From Streptomyces turgidiscabies Car8 (GTDB lineage Bacteria; Actinomycetota; Actinomycetes; Streptomycetales; Streptomycetaceae), in the NCBI RefSeq assembly GCF_000331005.1, contig NZ_AEJB01000361.1:248001-312000 (forward strand): a stretch of DNA of 64,000 nt, in the 5' to 3' direction. Within the stretch, counting starts at the first letter, position 1, and each line of letters begins with the position of its first letter. Of the stretch, positions 26,225 through 34,300 are shown in pieces. A program made the position numbers and the translations under genes. Under the pieces are notes generated by a model that saw nothing but the letters and a program-made list of their open reading frames with translations, made no database searches and was not told where the DNA came from.

Positions 26225-26247
26225 CCGGATCAGCTTCGCTGATCAGA
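26225..26247 (-). promoter_or_regulatory. GNA-triloop hairpin 5
   Basis: GATCAGC, loop GAA, GCTGATC, then CGG (core 26228-26244). The central GCGAAGC equals the very stable DNA mini-hairpin. It is the nearest of three tandem copies upstream of ssb. Confidence 0.7.
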
Positions 26248-26273
26248 TGCTGTTCTCTTTCAATGCTTCTTCC

Positions 26274-26292
26274 GAATCAGCTGTGCTGATCG
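26274..26292 (-). promoter_or_regulatory. GNA-type hairpin 6 (loop ACA)
   Basis: ATCAGC and GCTGAT pair around ACA, followed by TCGG. This is the only family member whose loop is not GNA. Middle of the three copies before ssb. Confidence 0.6.
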
Positions 26293-26314
26293 AATGCCTT
26301 GTCACTCCGAGTCC

Positions 26315-26336
26315 CGAATCGGCTTCGCCGATCAGA
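26315..26336 (-). promoter_or_regulatory. GNA-triloop hairpin 7
   Basis: ATCGGC, loop GAA, GCCGAT, followed by TCGG. The stem differs from hairpin 5 by a compensated A-T to G-C change. Farthest of the three copies before ssb. Confidence 0.65.
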
Positions 26337-26550
26337 CTCGCGCTCCTCGCTGAGTGACCGGCCACACACTCCCCCGACCAGACCTCAGGCTTGATGTCCG
26401 GATGTCCCGCAACTCGGCCTCCAGTTGGTCCGCTCGTGCGGTGTCGCCGGCCTTGCGGGCGAGCCGGTAGGAGTGTTCGAGATCCGCGATCTTGACCCGG
26501 TGGACGACCGCCAAGGTGATCTAGAACATCAGGACCATCACGAAGATCAT
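26332..26550 (-). pseudogene. Small TM plus coiled-coil protein interrupted by TAG
   Basis: ATG 26550 with AGGA upstream encodes the hydrophobic MIFVMVLMF, then TAG (26521-26523), then ITLAVVHRVKIADLEHSYRL and a charged coiled coil. A tryptophan at the stop would give a normal small membrane protein of 72 residues. Confidence 0.5.
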
Positions 26551-26597
26551 GAGGGTTCCTGCGAGGAACGGCCCGAGGAACTCAGGGGCGGGAGTCC

Positions 26598-26915
26598 CTA
26601 CAGCGTCACCTGCACTTCGTAGGCCGTCGTGAGGTAAGGCCCGACGGTGAGCGCGTGCACGGGCTTCACCAGACCCGCCTGAGCCAGGCGAGCCGTCAGA
26701 CCCGAGTGCTCGGACCAGTCCTTGATGAAGACGTTCCCGGGCTCGGGCGTGAGGCCGTAGCCCTGCAGGCTGATCGAGATGGGCTCGGCGGGGCCCTCGG
26801 CGTTTTCGAGCTCCAGCACGCGGTCCTCGTCGTCGTGCACGAGCGACCCGGTCAGCTCGATGCAGCCGAACTTGACTGTGACGTCGTGCTTCGCGGTGGT
26901 CGTGGACTCAGCCAT
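26598..26915 (-). CDS. 105-residue hypothetical protein
   Basis: ATG 26915 with GAGCGAGA upstream. Beta-rich (TVKFGCIELTGSLVHDDEDR) and ending in EVQVTL. No family recognised. Confidence 0.6.
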   Translation of the reverse strand: MAESTTTAKHDVTVKFGCIELTGSLVHDDEDRVLELENAEGPAEPISISLQGYGLTPEPGNVFIKDWSEHSGLTARLAQAGLVKPVHALTVGPYLTTAYEVQVTL

Positions 26916-27044
26916 GGTGATCTCGCTCTTCTCACGTAGTGGATGCGTTGTGGTGACCCCCGGGCAGCCGTGGCATGGCCAAGTCTCTGGCGACGCGCGA
27001 TGCTCCTGGGCGGGGTGGCCACGGGGACATCGGACGTCCACGGG

Positions 27045-27070
27045 CGCAAAAAGCAGATGCCTCCGCTTTC
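27045..27070 (-). terminator. Weak intrinsic terminator after the tRNA-like segment
   Basis: AAAGC and GCTTT with an inner GA/TC form a stem (27050-27069), and the minus strand continues TTTTTG. It lies about 20 nt past the tRNA-like 3' end. Confidence 0.45.
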
Positions 27071-27092
27071 GCGCAACCGGCCTCATGGGTTC

Positions 27093-27165
27093 CAGTGCAG
27101 CGGTGAGATTCGAACCCACGAAGCAACCGTGCTCGTGAGCGAGGGGGACGCCGATGCCTCTGCAG
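27093..27165 (-). ncRNA. tRNA-like RNA candidate
   Basis: On the minus strand GTGGG-TTCGAAT-CTCAC is a canonical T-arm with all five pairs (one G-U). CGCTGCA after it pairs with TGCAGAG 5' of it in six of seven positions. The D and anticodon arms cannot be drawn convincingly. It lies in a gene-free interval between GNA hairpin 8 and a T-run terminator. Confidence 0.35.
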
Positions 27166-27175
27166 ATCTGCTCCC

Positions 27176-27194
27176 GGATCGACTGCGTCGATCC
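27176..27194 (-). promoter_or_regulatory. GNA-triloop hairpin 8
   Basis: GGATCGAC, loop GCA, GTCGATCC, then GGG: a perfect eight-base stem. Two inner pairs differ from the GATCAGC type by compensated changes. Just upstream of the tRNA-like segment. Confidence 0.65.
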
Positions 27195-27197
27195 AGA

Positions 27198-28124
27198 TCA
27201 GTCACCAGCCAGCGCCTGCTCGCGATACAGCTCGCCGATCCGGGCAACGGCTCCAACTGGAGGCTCATAGACGGGCGGCAACTCGCTGATCATGACGTCG
27301 AGTTCCCGAGCACCCGGCAGTGGCGCGGGCAGTGGCATGGCCTTGCCCTCGGCAGTGCCGAGGTACTGAGAGATCGCGCGCTCGATGCACTGGTTACGGA
27401 TCAGCACTCTGTTGATGCCGCTGACCTCGTCGAGGTCCAGGTCGAGGGTCACCGCCCGGTTGAGTGCCCGGCGGATGCGGTGCTCGATGGTGCACTGCGC
27501 GTTCAGATCGATGGTGGTGTCCTTGTAGCCGAGCAGCACCGCGTCGAAGACGCCTTCGATGCTGTCCGGGAGATGCCAGCCGGGGAGATGCCCTAAGGTG
27601 CCATCCGTCTCGCGGTCGTCGGCGTCGAGCAGACGGTTCCAGTCGTCGCGCCGATGCGTCCACTCGTCGTCCGAGACCTCCGCCGGCCGGTCAGCCTGGT
27701 TCTGGTAGTGGTAGTCGACAAAGATCGGGTGGCCATCGGCTTCGAGGGCCAGGAGCGCGTCGGTGTACGCGCGGCTCCCTGGGAAGGAGTACGCCAGCCG
27801 GCGCGTGCCGTAGTCGTCGTCGACCTGGCCGAAGACGATGCTGAAGCGCAGCGGATCGTGGAACGTCATGCGGTCATCAAGTCCGGCCTGCTCGTCGAGC
27901 CAGAGCTTCCGGGCACGGTAGACGAGGTAGTTGTGCAGAGGGCCGCCCATGTCACGTTCGCGTACCTCGTCGTTGTCGACGACGCGGGCGACGTTCCTGG
28001 CGATGATGGGTACAGCCAGCTCGCGGAAGACCTCGCGCATGCGCTTGGAGATCATGCGGGTGAGTTCGAAGAGGTCGGGCGCGTGCGCGGTCAGCCGCAG
28101 CCCGTCGTACAGCTTGGTGCTCAT
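27198..28124 (-). CDS. 308-residue hypothetical protein
   Basis: ATG 28124 (MSTKLYDGLRLTAHAPDLFE). Helical and charged, with DRMTFHDPLRFSIVFGQVDD and a WHLPDSIEGVFDAVLLGYKD segment. No family recognised. One of the longer accessory proteins. Confidence 0.65.
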   Translation of the reverse strand: MSTKLYDGLRLTAHAPDLFELTRMISKRMREVFRELAVPIIARNVARVVDNDEVRERDMGGPLHNYLVYRARKLWLDEQAGLDDRMTFHDPLRFSIVFGQVDDDYGTRRLAYSFPGSRAYTDALLALEADGHPIFVDYHYQNQADRPAEVSDDEWTHRRDDWNRLLDADDRETDGTLGHLPGWHLPDSIEGVFDAVLLGYKDTTIDLNAQCTIEHRIRRALNRAVTLDLDLDEVSGINRVLIRNQCIERAISQYLGTAEGKAMPLPAPLPGARELDVMISELPPVYEPPVGAVARIGELYREQALAGD

Positions 28125-28195
28125 CGGATTTTCCGTTCTCGGGACGCCCATATAGCTGTCAGGCAGCTGGAGCGAGGTCGTTTTGAGTGATGTGC

Positions 28196-28385
28196 CTGGC
28201 GTGCGACGTTCGACATAGGCGCGGGTGCGTTCGTCGAAGCGCATCCCGACCAGCACGATGGTGTGCAGCGCGTTGTTCGCGGCCCGGGCACCGTCGCGGT
28301 TGAGGCGGTGACGGTGGGTGCGGCCGGAGAAAGCCGGGATCAGCCCGACCCCGGCGAGGTGCGTGAACACCCTCTCGGACCGCAT
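28196..28385 (-). pseudogene. IS110-family transposase C-terminal fragment
   Basis: LIPAFSGRTHRHRLNRDGAR followed by AANNALHTIVLVGMRFDERT matches the conserved end of IS110 transposases. The N-terminal RuvC-like part is absent and the end runs into unrelated sequence after RRT. Confidence 0.75.
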
Positions 28386-28438
28386 GTGTTCGGGTTTGTC
28401 CCCGGCCGAGGTGAGGGCGCGTCGACGACATACGTCAC

Positions 28439-28493
28439 GAACAACCGCGGGTTCCTGGCAGGTTGGAAGTCGCAGAGTGGGCCGCGCGGATGA
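28439..28493 (+). repeat. Paired repeat encoding FLAGWKSQSGPRG-stop (copy 1)
   Basis: About 55 bp shared with 29034-29087. In one frame both copies read FLAG(W/F)(K/R)SQ(S/N)GPR then TGA, with silent and conservative changes. It precedes a plus-strand gene. Could be a leader peptide or the duplicated end of a lost gene. Confidence 0.5.
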
Positions 28494-28516
28494 CCGTGGA
28501 ACGCGACAATACGGCC

Positions 28517-28978
28517 ATGACTGCTTATCTGCTGTCGATCAACGGGGCATTCACGCGGCACGCGACGATCGAAAAGGCCGGCGAGGCAGCCACCGCGGCG
28601 GTTGACAGTCGCCTCGATCAGGCGACAAGCACATTCGTGCGCGATGCGAGGTTCATGAAGCGGGCGTTCGCCTCCGGAGACGTCAAGGCCGCTACGCGTG
28701 AACACGGCGAGTGGTACGGATCCCTGGGCAGTTCCGGCGATGCCGCGATGCATGTCCGAGTGATCGAGGACGTGAACGGGAAGCTCTGGGCGGAAGTAGC
28801 AGCAGAGGCAGCCACAATCAACAACATGGACGCCGAGCCGGACGCGCACCGCGACACACTGCTTGGACAACACTTCGGCGGGCTCAATGAGGAGTCGGCC
28901 GACGCCGTACGACGTGAGATACAGCGCCGGGAAGACGCCGGGCTGCCCGCAGTACCTGAGATGCACTGGGAAGACTGA
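28517..28978 (+). CDS. 153-residue hypothetical protein
   Basis: ATG 28517 (MTAYLLSINGAFTRHATIEK); an earlier in-frame ATG at 28490 is possible. Helical and acidic, ending in PAVPEMHWED. No family recognised. Opposite orientation to its neighbours. Confidence 0.55.
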   Translation: MTAYLLSINGAFTRHATIEKAGEAATAAVDSRLDQATSTFVRDARFMKRAFASGDVKAATREHGEWYGSLGSSGDAAMHVRVIEDVNGKLWAEVAAEAATINNMDAEPDAHRDTLLGQHFGGLNEESADAVRREIQRREDAGLPAVPEMHWED

Positions 28979-29033
28979 CCGGCCGCCCCTGCGGGACCCG
29001 CTCGGCACCCCGCAGGGCGCCGCGGCACATCCC

Positions 29034-29087
29034 GAACAACCGTGGTTTCTGGCAGGCTTTCGCTCGCAGAACGGCCCGCGCCGATGA
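29034..29087 (+). repeat. Paired repeat encoding FLAGFRSQNGPRR-stop (copy 2)
   Basis: Second copy of the 55-bp element, with a one-base gap near its start. It ends 17 nt before the GTG of the next plus-strand gene. Confidence 0.5.
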
Positions 29088-29103
29088 ACACCGGAGAGAC
29101 ACC

Positions 29104-29499
29104 GTGACCGAGCAGACCAGCCACCAGGACGACCGCGAGACGCGCGTACGGCGCCCCTTCGGCCATCGGCCGTACCTCGTGCCCAACCCCGCGGGGCGCG
29201 TGCTCGGCGAGCTGACCGCCATGTACGTCGACGGCGACGTCGACCTCGAAGGGATCGCGAAGGTTCTCAAAGCGTCTGACGACGCCGGCCGCACCTTGGA
29301 AGACAACGCCCTCGGCGTGCTCGACGCGCTGCGTGTCGAGGGCACCCTCGACGCCGCTACGCACGAGCGGCTGCGGAGCACCGTCGAGCGGGCAGGCGAC
29401 GAGGCGGGTGTGTACGTCATGAGCACCCGCGAGCGGACAGACGAACCGGTCGGCGAGGGCGCGTTCGTCGAGAACTACACGTCGCGCAAAGGGGACTGA
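29104..29499 (+). CDS. 131-residue hypothetical protein
   Basis: GTG start after GGAGAGACACC. The middle contains LTAMYVDGDVDLEGIAKVLK and two helices; possibly a small DNA- or protein-binding domain. No family recognised. Confidence 0.6.
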   Translation: MTEQTSHQDDRETRVRRPFGHRPYLVPNPAGRVLGELTAMYVDGDVDLEGIAKVLKASDDAGRTLEDNALGVLDALRVEGTLDAATHERLRSTVERAGDEAGVYVMSTRERTDEPVGEGAFVENYTSRKGD

Positions 29500-29504
29500 C
29501 CGGC

Positions 29505-29621
29505 GTGTCCCGGCTGACACCGGAACAGGCGGCCGACCGGCTCGGCATCGCCGACGAGCACGTCGACGTGTTCCCCCGGCAGGGGGCGACGAAAGCAGGC
29601 GGCGTCAGGTCTCCTCGCTGA
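29505..29621 (+). CDS. 38-residue ORF, probably truncated
   Basis: GTG start 5 nt after the previous stop. LTPEQAADRLGIADEHVDVF looks like the beginning of a longer protein. It then runs into sequence that is coding on the other strand. Confidence 0.4.
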   Translation: MSRLTPEQAADRLGIADEHVDVFPRQGATKAGGVRSPR

Positions 29622-29664
29622 TCTCGATCAGGTGGGTGCGGATCGCGCCCATCGGGTCTGGCGC

Positions 29665-29796
29665 CTACACCCGCAGGCGCACCGGCTCGCCGGGCACGGG
29701 CGGGATCGGTTCGGCGGTGAGGATGTCGCCGTACTGTGTGCCGGCTTTCTTGTTCAGCGCGGTATGGATCAGTGTGCGCAGCTCGATCGGGCTCAT
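29665..29796 (-). CDS. 43-residue protein with readable tail after TAG
   Basis: ATG overlaps the stop of the 186-residue gene (ATGA). It ends VPGEPVRLRV at a TAG (29665-29667). The frame continues APDPMGAIRTHLIEISEET to a TGA at 29605. A Trp in place of TAG would give one continuous 63-residue protein. Confidence 0.55.
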   Translation of the reverse strand: MSPIELRTLIHTALNKKAGTQYGDILTAEPIPPVPGEPVRLRV

Positions 29797-30353
29797 CGCC
29801 GGACCTCCTTGACGCTGGGGGTGCCGTTGAACTTCGCGACCCACGCTCCGGGCGGTCCGGTCAGGTGGACCGTTGTGGTGCCGTCCGGGCTCGGCGCCCA
29901 GCCGGCCATCGCCGTGCGACGCGCGTCCTCCTCGTCCAGCGCACGGACGGTGGTGGTGATCGGAGCCATGATCGTGACCGTGAACGTCTTGAGCGGCGGC
30001 GCCGTCCTGCGCCACTTGCGGTACTGAGCAACGGCGTGCTGGTAGCGCACCAGCTCCCGCACGTACTGCTCGATGCGTACGAACCCGCGGGCCGCGTCGT
30101 GGCCGGTGGTGTCGCTGTCGCTGAACCGCACCCACTCTCCGGTACCGACCCCGCAGGGACCCGAACGCTCGTACAGGGTGTCCCGCGGGGCACCTGCGGC
30201 CTTCGCCTTCGCGCACCGATCCTTGATGTACTCGGCGTGGGACCCGATCTCTACGGCCCAGGCGACCATGTGCAGGTAGCCGTGATGCTCGGCGGGATCG
30301 GTGACGTGGCTGATGGCGCCACCGTAGGGCGGGTTGAACTTCGGCTCCTGCAC
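29793..30353 (-). CDS. 186-residue hypothetical protein
   Basis: ATG start 3 nt from the preceding stop. Helical N-terminal half (YLHMVAWAVEIGSHAEYIKD) and beta-rich C-terminal half (TFTVTIMAPITTTVRALDEE). No family recognised. Confidence 0.6.
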   Translation of the reverse strand: MQEPKFNPPYGGAISHVTDPAEHHGYLHMVAWAVEIGSHAEYIKDRCAKAKAAGAPRDTLYERSGPCGVGTGEWVRFSDSDTTGHDAARGFVRIEQYVRELVRYQHAVAQYRKWRRTAPPLKTFTVTIMAPITTTVRALDEEDARRTAMAGWAPSPDGTTTVHLTGPPGAWVAKFNGTPSVKEVRR

Positions 30354-30355
30354 GG

Positions 30356-30652
30356 TCAGCTCTCCTTGATCGCGGTGTCGGGGGTGGTGGTCGGAATATC
30401 GAGACGGCGTCTGTCGACCCGGCGCTTCGAGGAGAAGCCGGTCCGGTGCGCGGCGCGGTTCGGGTACAGCGGCTCGACGCCTTCGTTTTGGACGCGGGCC
30501 CAGTCGTTGGTCTCGTTCGCGGCGGTGTCGGCCTTCGCATAGTCGTCGAAGATCACGCGCTGCTTTGCCCTGGCCTCCAACTTCGGGGCGACCGCGACGG
30601 CGACGACGAAGTGAGCCAGGTTCTCGTGTTCGACGAGGGTGTAGCGGGGCGT
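30356..30652 (-). CDS. 98-residue protein lacking a normal start codon
   Basis: Coding sense begins PRYTLVEHENLAHFVVAVAV, well upstream of the only ORF-finder start (TTG 30580). AGGAG lies eight bases before an ACG at 30652, exactly where an ATG would be expected. Either ACG is used or the start has been lost by one transition. Function unknown. Confidence 0.5.
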   Translation of the reverse strand, partial: TPRYTLVEHENLAHFVVAVAVAPKLEARAKQRVIFDDYAKADTAANETNDWARVQNEGVEPLYPNRAAHRTGFSSKRRVDRRRLDIPTTTPDTAIKES

Positions 30653-30674
30653 AGTCAGGTCTCCTGAGAGGTTT

Positions 30675-30767
30675 TCAGGAGGTGGAGCGACCGAAGGACG
30701 CGGCGCTGATGAGGTGCGTGCTGTCTGTGACCATCAGGTCGTAGAAGGCGGCCTGGGCTCGGTTCAT
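30675..30767 (-). CDS. 30-residue ORF
   Basis: ATG 30767 with GAGGTG directly upstream; reads MNRAQAAFYDLMVTDSTHLI and ends just before the Shine-Dalgarno of the next gene. Short, but its position and composition fit a real miniprotein. Confidence 0.4.
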   Translation of the reverse strand: MNRAQAAFYDLMVTDSTHLISAASFGRSTS

Positions 30768-30869
30768 CACCTCGATCTCGTGTCACCGGCCAGTTCGTAT
30801 CTACTGGCCGCCGTCATCGTCGGGCCAGTGCTGCCGTGGGTGGTCTCGACGGCGGCGTTGTCGTCCTTC

Positions 30870-30908
30870 CGACATAACAAGAGCGGCCCACCGGAATGGT
30901 GAGCCGCT
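30870..30908 (-). terminator. Intrinsic terminator after the 102-residue gene
   Basis: AGCGGCCCACC (30882-30892) pairs with GGTGAGCCGCT (30898-30908), one mismatch. The minus strand continues CTTGTTATG. It lies 24 nt past the stop at 30932. Confidence 0.65.
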
Positions 30909-30931
30909 GAGTTGTTGTGGCGCCCTTGGGT

Positions 30932-31240
30932 CTATTGCTCTTCGTGACAGAGCCCGTTGTCGATCAGGTACGTCTTGTCGGCAGCGAGCTGCCGGATCTT
31001 CTCGATATAGCTGGAGCTGGTCCTGGCCCGTGCTGCGGCTGCATCCGTAATGATCCTCATTGCGGACTGCCACTCTTCTGCGCTGCCTTCTGCCTGGTGC
31101 GCCTGCTGTAGTCGTTTGAGCAGGCGGTAGGACCGCGCGAGATCCTGAGCCAAGTCGCTCGGTGCGGGAAGCGGCATGTGGTGGAGGCTGCTCCACGGCG
31201 TGGTGAGCAGCGCGGTCGAGCTGACAACGGCGATCTTCAT
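30932..31240 (-). CDS. 102-residue helical protein
   Basis: ATG start. Long amphipathic helices (LARSYRLLKRLQQAHQAEGS, YIEKIRQLAADKTYLIDNG). Followed by its own terminator. Function unknown. Confidence 0.6.
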   Translation of the reverse strand: MKIAVVSSTALLTTPWSSLHHMPLPAPSDLAQDLARSYRLLKRLQQAHQAEGSAEEWQSAMRIITDAAAARARTSSSYIEKIRQLAADKTYLIDNGLCHEEQ

Positions 31241-31379
31241 TGGTCAGGGGTTCCTCTTGAAGATGAAGAGAACCCGGCAACGGCGGCGGCGAGTCCGTCG
31301 CCGCTCTGCTCCCAGGCGTCTGTGACTGAGCGTCGTAGGTGGCCCCGCTGGACAACTGCGTTGCTTAGTCGGGGGCGGG

Positions 31380-32333
31380 TCAGGTGCCGCTCCGCTGCTT
31401 CCGGCGGACGGGGTGGTCGTCGAGAGCGCCGGTGAGCCATGAACCGTCGCCCAGGGGCACCAGTTCGTACGGGTTGGTCACTTCGACGGTGATCTCGTCG
31501 ATGGGCGTGCCCGTGTGGACGTCGACCAGGTGGTAGCGGAACCACTCCTCCTCGTTTTGGCCCTCGCCGCCCAGGGTGACGATGGCCAGGTCCTCGGTCA
31601 GGTAGCCGCCGCTCCACTCCACGAACGTCTCCTCCGGGTCGTATCCGAAGGCTTCGACAGGCAGGGTGAAGAGCACGTCCCCGCCGGGGTGGCTGTGGAA
31701 GGAGACATCCGCTTGCCCGTGGTCGACGGTCATGAACTGCTGACCGTCCGGTGCCAGGTCGATCAGGCAGCGGTCCGACCACGGGTAGGTCACGAGTTCC
31801 GGCTCCTCGGCAGCTCCGGCTGAGGCCCGGAGGATGACGGAACCGTCCTGGCCCTCACCGACGTCGAGGTAAATGCTGCCATCCACCGGATGCACGTACT
31901 GGAAGGCACCGTGTCCGACAGTCTCCAGCACTCTGCGGGCCAAGACCGTCCCGCTGCCAGCGTCGTGCACGACCCACTGGTCTGCGCCCCCGCGTCCCGC
32001 CATCGCGTCAGGCCGGTAGACCCACACGCTGTGGCCGTCCCTGGAGAGCGCACAGCCAGGGCGGTGACCATGGGACCGGTCAGAATGCGGCTCGAAGTCC
32101 GACGCCCACACCAGGTCACCGGAACGCGTCAGGCACACGACGCTGTTGGGCGTCGTGTACACGACTCGCTCCAGATCGGGCCAGACTGCCGACTCCACGA
32201 CCTCGTCCCCAGACCGCGGCTGAAAAACCACGACAGGCTTCACAGTGCCGAGCGCGCTGGAGTCCAACACGTACGCGTAGATCGCTCCGTCGCGGTTACG
32301 CGTGATCACGTTCGAAGGCCGCACAGCACTCAT
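31380..32333 (-). CDS. Beta-propeller-like protein, 317 residues
   Basis: Repeated short beta-blades with a D/S-G turn: RDGAIYAYVLDSS, RSGDLVWASDFEP, RDGHSVWVYRPDAM, VDGSIYLDVGEG and PDGQQFMTVDHG. This fits a cytoplasmic WD40- or quinoprotein-like propeller without a signal peptide. It begins MSAVRPSNVITRNRDG. Binding partner unknown. Confidence 0.6.
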   Translation of the reverse strand: MSAVRPSNVITRNRDGAIYAYVLDSSALGTVKPVVVFQPRSGDEVVESAVWPDLERVVYTTPNSVVCLTRSGDLVWASDFEPHSDRSHGHRPGCALSRDGHSVWVYRPDAMAGRGGADQWVVHDAGSGTVLARRVLETVGHGAFQYVHPVDGSIYLDVGEGQDGSVILRASAGAAEEPELVTYPWSDRCLIDLAPDGQQFMTVDHGQADVSFHSHPGGDVLFTLPVEAFGYDPEETFVEWSGGYLTEDLAIVTLGGEGQNEEEWFRYHLVDVHTGTPIDEITVEVTNPYELVPLGDGSWLTGALDDHPVRRKQRSGT

Positions 32334-32416
32334 ACGCCGAGGCTAACTCCCAGCTCAGACGGACCAACAGGCGGGATCGGCGTCCCCACGAAAGGCGAAC
32401 GGGCCAGCTGTCCCGC

Positions 32417-32545
32417 TCAGGGGACAACTGTCGCGCTAACGGTCCAAGCGTCGCGCCCAGTCACAGCGTCGATGTCGTCGAGGCCTCTCTCTTCCGCAAT
32501 CTGGTAGGCGTCTTGCCAGACCTTCTCGTCGTACAGCTCATTCAT
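32417..32545 (-). CDS. 42-residue acidic miniprotein
   Basis: ATG 32545: MNELYDEKVWQDAYQIAEER, then LDDIDAVTGRDAW. Follows the next upstream gene by about 10 nt, in the same direction. Function unknown. Confidence 0.5.
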   Translation of the reverse strand: MNELYDEKVWQDAYQIAEERGLDDIDAVTGRDAWTVSATVVP

Positions 32546-32555
32546 CGTGGCCCGT

Positions 32556-32891
32556 TCAGTTGACGCGGGTGAGGGATGCGTACGACTTCTCGGCCTCGAC
32601 CCGAACGTTGTGGGCGAGCTGCCTGTCGAACTGGGCGTCCGTCAGCTTCTTCGTGCCGTCGGCTGCGGCCACACCGACGTTCCCTCGGACTTCCTCAGGC
32701 CTTGTGAACCGCTGCTCGTCGGCGTCAGCATCCCAGCGGGAGCACCGTACGGCGTCCTCCCACATCCGGATGCGGACCCACACCTTCTCGATGTTCCGCG
32801 CGGTGATCTTCTCAATGCCGACGATCCACAGCATCTTCGCCAGGTGCTCTTGCACGTCGCTCACCCGGTGCCCCTTCTGCTCGATGATCAC
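32556..32891 (-). CDS. 111-residue protein, N-terminus uncertain
   Basis: GTG 32891 gives MIIEQKGHRVSDVQEHLAKM. The same frame stays open upstream to a TAA at 32967 and reads RCSFCSYAETHVKKQWAELT, a Cys pair that looks native, but no ATG or GTG is there. The true start may have been lost. Confidence 0.55.
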   Translation of the reverse strand: MIIEQKGHRVSDVQEHLAKMLWIVGIEKITARNIEKVWVRIRMWEDAVRCSRWDADADEQRFTRPEEVRGNVGVAAADGTKKLTDAQFDRQLAHNVRVEAEKSYASLTRVN

Positions 32892-33054
32892 GGCCAGGGT
32901 CAGCTCGGCCCACTGCTTCTTGACGTGCGTCTCGGCGTATGAGCAAAAAGAGCACCGGTCTGTTCCTTAAAGTTCAGATGCGGGTGGGCACAGACCTCAC
33001 CGAATGCCCGGCGGGTCGCTGGCCCGCCGGAAGGGCCGGGCAGACAATGAGGAA

Positions 33055-33336
33055 ATGACCGAGGAAAGTACTCACCACGTTGAAGCTCAGCTGTGGGTGG
33101 ACGGCATGTGGCGGGGGCTTCAGGAACTGACCGCCAGCCCCTACACGGAGGCCGCCAGCAGGCCGGAGAAGTTCGGCCCGGTGGAGGGACCAGCCCTTCC
33201 CGAGGTGCGCCGCCGGGTCAGCTCCTTCCTGGCCGAGCATCCGCACGAGCCGGTGCTGGTCACGACCGACAGGGACATGGAGTACCTGTTCGGGCCGGGT
33301 CAGGTCGGTCCCTTCCGGTTCGTGTTCTGGGAATAG
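33055..33336 (+). CDS. 93-residue hypothetical protein
   Basis: ATG 33055 next to GAGGAA. VEAQLWVDGMWRGLQELTAS and ending GQVGPFRFVFWE. No family recognised. First gene of a plus-strand island. Confidence 0.6.
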   Translation: MTEESTHHVEAQLWVDGMWRGLQELTASPYTEAASRPEKFGPVEGPALPEVRRRVSSFLAEHPHEPVLVTTDRDMEYLFGPGQVGPFRFVFWE

Positions 33337-33391
33337 GCCCCAGGCAGAGCGCGCCGCCGGGCCCACCCCGGGCAGTTCGTAGAGTGACGCC

Positions 33392-34300
33392 ATGACCTCC
33401 CCGACCGCAGCCCCGGACCCGTACGCGATCCTCACCGGCTGGCTCGCCGGGTCGTACGTCGGCCCCGACGGCCAGGAGGTCATCGGGCGCGTCTGGGACG
33501 AGGACACCAAGTACCGGTACGGCCTCTACCTCGCCGGAATCGACGCCCCGCCCGGCTGGAAACAGGACTGGTTCACCTACATCGGCGATCTCGTCTGGCG
33601 CTTCGAGCCCCTGCACATCCAGGACTGGGCCGCACGCCTCACCGCCTTCGACGGTGCCCCGCTCGCCGCCACCTCCCGCGGCCGTGCCGTCTCCGCCGTC
33701 CGCTCGTACTACGCCCACTGCGAGGATGACCTCGGCGCCGCCCGCTGGAACCTGCCGCCCCGGCGTGTGCTCGCCGGGCCCACCCCGCCGGCCGCGCGCG
33801 AGACCCTCAGCCGGTTCCAGACCAACGCGCTGCGCACCGCCGCCGACCGCTACCGCGGCCCTCACCCCGAACGCGCCCGCCTCGCCACCTACATGACCCT
33901 CGCTGGCCTGCGCCCGGGCCAGTCCATCGCGGCCGTCATGCAGTACGTCCAGCGCGACAACCAGGCGGGTCCCACCTGGAAACTGCCGGTCAAGAACAAC
34001 AGCGCCTCCGCCGTCGGCCCGCTCACCTCCATCTCCCGCCCGCTTGTGTGGGCACTGGACGAGTACCTGCCGGTGCGCACCCACAAGGCCCCGTACTCCA
34101 CCGAGACCGAGGGCCCGCTACTGGTCTCCCGCACCGGCCGCGGGCTCGATCACGTCACCTTCACCCGGCTGCTGCGCGAGGTCGCCGCCGCCCACCCCGA
34201 CCTCAAAGAGATCGCAGCCGCGCTGCACCCGGACGTCGTCGCCCACTCGCCGAGCCCGTTCGCCGACGAGAGCGCCGCGGCCGGCGGAGACGGGCGATGA
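33392..34300 (+). CDS. Tyrosine-recombinase-like protein without the catalytic end
   Basis: 302 residues. A SAM-like N-terminal domain (LAATSRGRAVSAVRSYYAHC) is followed by ATYMTLAGLRPGQSI, like the first catalytic Arg region of integrases. The expected HxLRH and Tyr boxes are missing; the protein ends soon after ALHPDVVAHSPSPF. Probably an inactive or regulatory relative. Confidence 0.5.
   Translation: MTSPTAAPDPYAILTGWLAGSYVGPDGQEVIGRVWDEDTKYRYGLYLAGIDAPPGWKQDWFTYIGDLVWRFEPLHIQDWAARLTAFDGAPLAATSRGRAVSAVRSYYAHCEDDLGAARWNLPPRRVLAGPTPPAARETLSRFQTNALRTAADRYRGPHPERARLATYMTLAGLRPGQSIAAVMQYVQRDNQAGPTWKLPVKNNSASAVGPLTSISRPLVWALDEYLPVRTHKAPYSTETEGPLLVSRTGRGLDHVTFTRLLREVAAAHPDLKEIAAALHPDVVAHSPSPFADESAAAGGDGR

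Noticed and set aside
26221..26336. The three tandem hairpins as a CRISPR array
   Set aside because: Only three short, diverged palindromes with unequal spacing; no repeat-spacer regularity and no cas genes.
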